Shown: positions 62,733 through 64,000 of the stretch, in pieces
Layout: each line of letters begins with the position of its first letter
How positions within the stretch are numbered: position 1 is the first letter of the stretch
Source: Aplidium turbinatum
Taxonomy: Eukaryota > Chordata > Ascidiacea > Aplousobranchia > Polyclinidae
Length of the DNA: 64,000 bases
Assembly (NCBI GenBank): GCA_918807975.1
Contig: OU964928.1
Location: forward strand, 15,521,823-15,585,822
Reading direction: 5' to 3'
Program-made: the position numbers and the translations under genes
The notes under the pieces: model-generated
Databases searched by the model: none
What the model was told of the DNA's origin: nothing
Seen by the model: the letters and a program-made list of their open reading frames with translations, nothing else

Positions 62733-62884
62733 GCAAGTTGGTTGTTGGGCTTCATTTCAACAGACATATTTTAAAGGGGTGTGTACAAAAATGTGATTTT
62801 ATTTGATGGTGCGTTACGTAGCTCCCACCCAGCTCGAAGCTGCAACGCCGTACGGTCAATGATTATAGTAAACTAATGTTATTA

Positions 62885-64000
62885 ATTCAAAGAAAATGAA
62901 GGGGTGTACCAGCAAACATCTATAGGATTGGCCCATGATACAAGAGAAGGATCCCCAGAGGATACAAACTGATATGAATGAATCAACAAGTGAATAAAAA
63001 AATAACAGTTAACCTCTCAAGTACATGTAGCTCCACACAGAGTGAAATTTACATGCCTTTTGACTCTTTTTTATTTCTTTAAAAGTATTATTGACTCAAA
63101 AAGAATGTCTAAAAAGACATTACGAAAAGTAACTACGGACAAAGGCCAGTGTTTCGATCTTCAGATCTCTTCAGCGTAGTAAAGTGAAAGTAGAAAGTTG
63201 TCTTGCAGCGTTGGTTGAGGTGATGATTTGAAACTTGAGTGATTGTTGTGAGACAATGAGACTGGATTTAAGTTTTAAATTTGGACCTCAGCGAAACGTG
63301 GTTTTACAGCCTATTAAAAGGTGTGATTTTTTTAAGAGAATTTGTACTAAGAAATGGCAGGAATTTGTTAAAAATAAAAACTAGAAAAAAAGACAAGAAT
63401 TTGCAACTGAGCTAGGACAAAACAATCATCTGAGATGGATCTAAAATACAAGAAATTAGATTCTAGCGGCACATATAAGTATAAAAATTCAAAGAAAATG
63501 AAAGGGTGTACCAGCAAAAATCTATAGGATTGGCCCATGATACAAGAGAAGGATCCCCAGAGGATACAAACTGATATGAATGAATCAACAAGTGAATAAA
63601 AAAATAACAGTTAACCTCTCAAGTACATGTAGCTCCACACAGAGTGAAATTTACATGCCTTTTGACTCTTTTTTATTTCTTTAAAAGTATTATTGACTCA
63701 AAAAGAATGTCTAAAAAGACATTACGAAAAGTAACTACGGACAAAGGCCAGTGTTTCGATCTTCAGATCTCTTCAGCGTAGTAAAGTGAAAGTAGAAAGT
63801 TGTCTTGAAGCGTTGGTTGAGGTGATGATTTGAAACTTGAGTGATTGTTGTGAGACAATGAGACTGGATTTAAGTTTTAAATTTGGACCTCAGCGAAACG
63901 TGGTTTTACAGCCTATTAAAAGGTGTGATTTTTTTAAGAGAATTTGTGCTAAGAAATGGCAGGAATTTGTTAAAAATAAAAACTAGAAAAAAAGACAAGA
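62885..64000. repeat. 602-bp tandem duplication (two copies, second cut by edge)
   Basis: 62,885-63,486 is repeated from 63,487 to the window end with only about four or five differences seen. No coding sequence. The copies are very similar, so the duplication is recent, or it is an assembly artefact joining two alleles. More units may follow. Confidence 0.95.

Noticed and set aside
1-64000. CRISPR array, operons or other prokaryotic systems
   Set aside because: No regularly spaced direct repeats. Spliced genes, SINEs and LTR elements show the DNA is from an animal.

Overview
The window is animal genomic DNA, most likely from a marine invertebrate; an ascidian-like chordate is my best guess, but no single gene proves it. 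The evidence is AT-rich introns with GT-AG splice sites, a BEL/Pao retrotransposon, many hAT elements with 8-bp target duplications, tRNA-derived SINEs, and the short word TAGCCTAC/TAGGCCTAC scattered through non-coding DNA. No bacterial features are present.

Layout. 1-12 kb is repeat-rich intergenic DNA: the gag end and one LTR of a BEL/Pao element running off the left edge, the ZBED5-like hAT copy it sits in, a tRNA-derived SINE split by a second hAT element, a TA-flanked inverted-repeat element and several smaller repeats. From 12,077 to at least 62,732 (+ strand) runs one large, many-exon gene. I could chain 44 coding exons with compatible phase (about 8.9 kb, about 2,965 codons). It encodes a giant, mostly coiled-coil protein with acidic serine-rich patches and no transmembrane segment. 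The 3' end lies beyond the window. I do not recognise the ortholog; by architecture it belongs with large centrosomal, Golgi or cytoskeletal scaffold coiled coils.

Its introns hold almost everything else: a complete-looking BEL/Pao element (14,934-21,816, identical LTRs by eye), hAT elements and remnants (23.2, 35.7, 40.6, 41.6, 42.4, 55.8 and 57.9 kb), inverted-repeat elements (22.4, 26.2, 26.8, 40.8, 45.1, 55.0 and 62.4 kb), a LINE 3' fragment (30 kb), several SINEs, an intact antisense tRNA-Phe(GAA) gene (57,284-57,356), and a 602-bp tandem duplication at the right edge.

The points most worth checking are the identity of the giant gene, its two GC-AG introns with the same donor, mobile elements lying within 20-30 bases of its splice sites, a 207-bp almost perfect hairpin next to a TTF-zinc-finger hAT fragment, the mosaic BEL LTR, and the dispersed TAGGCCTA-type word.
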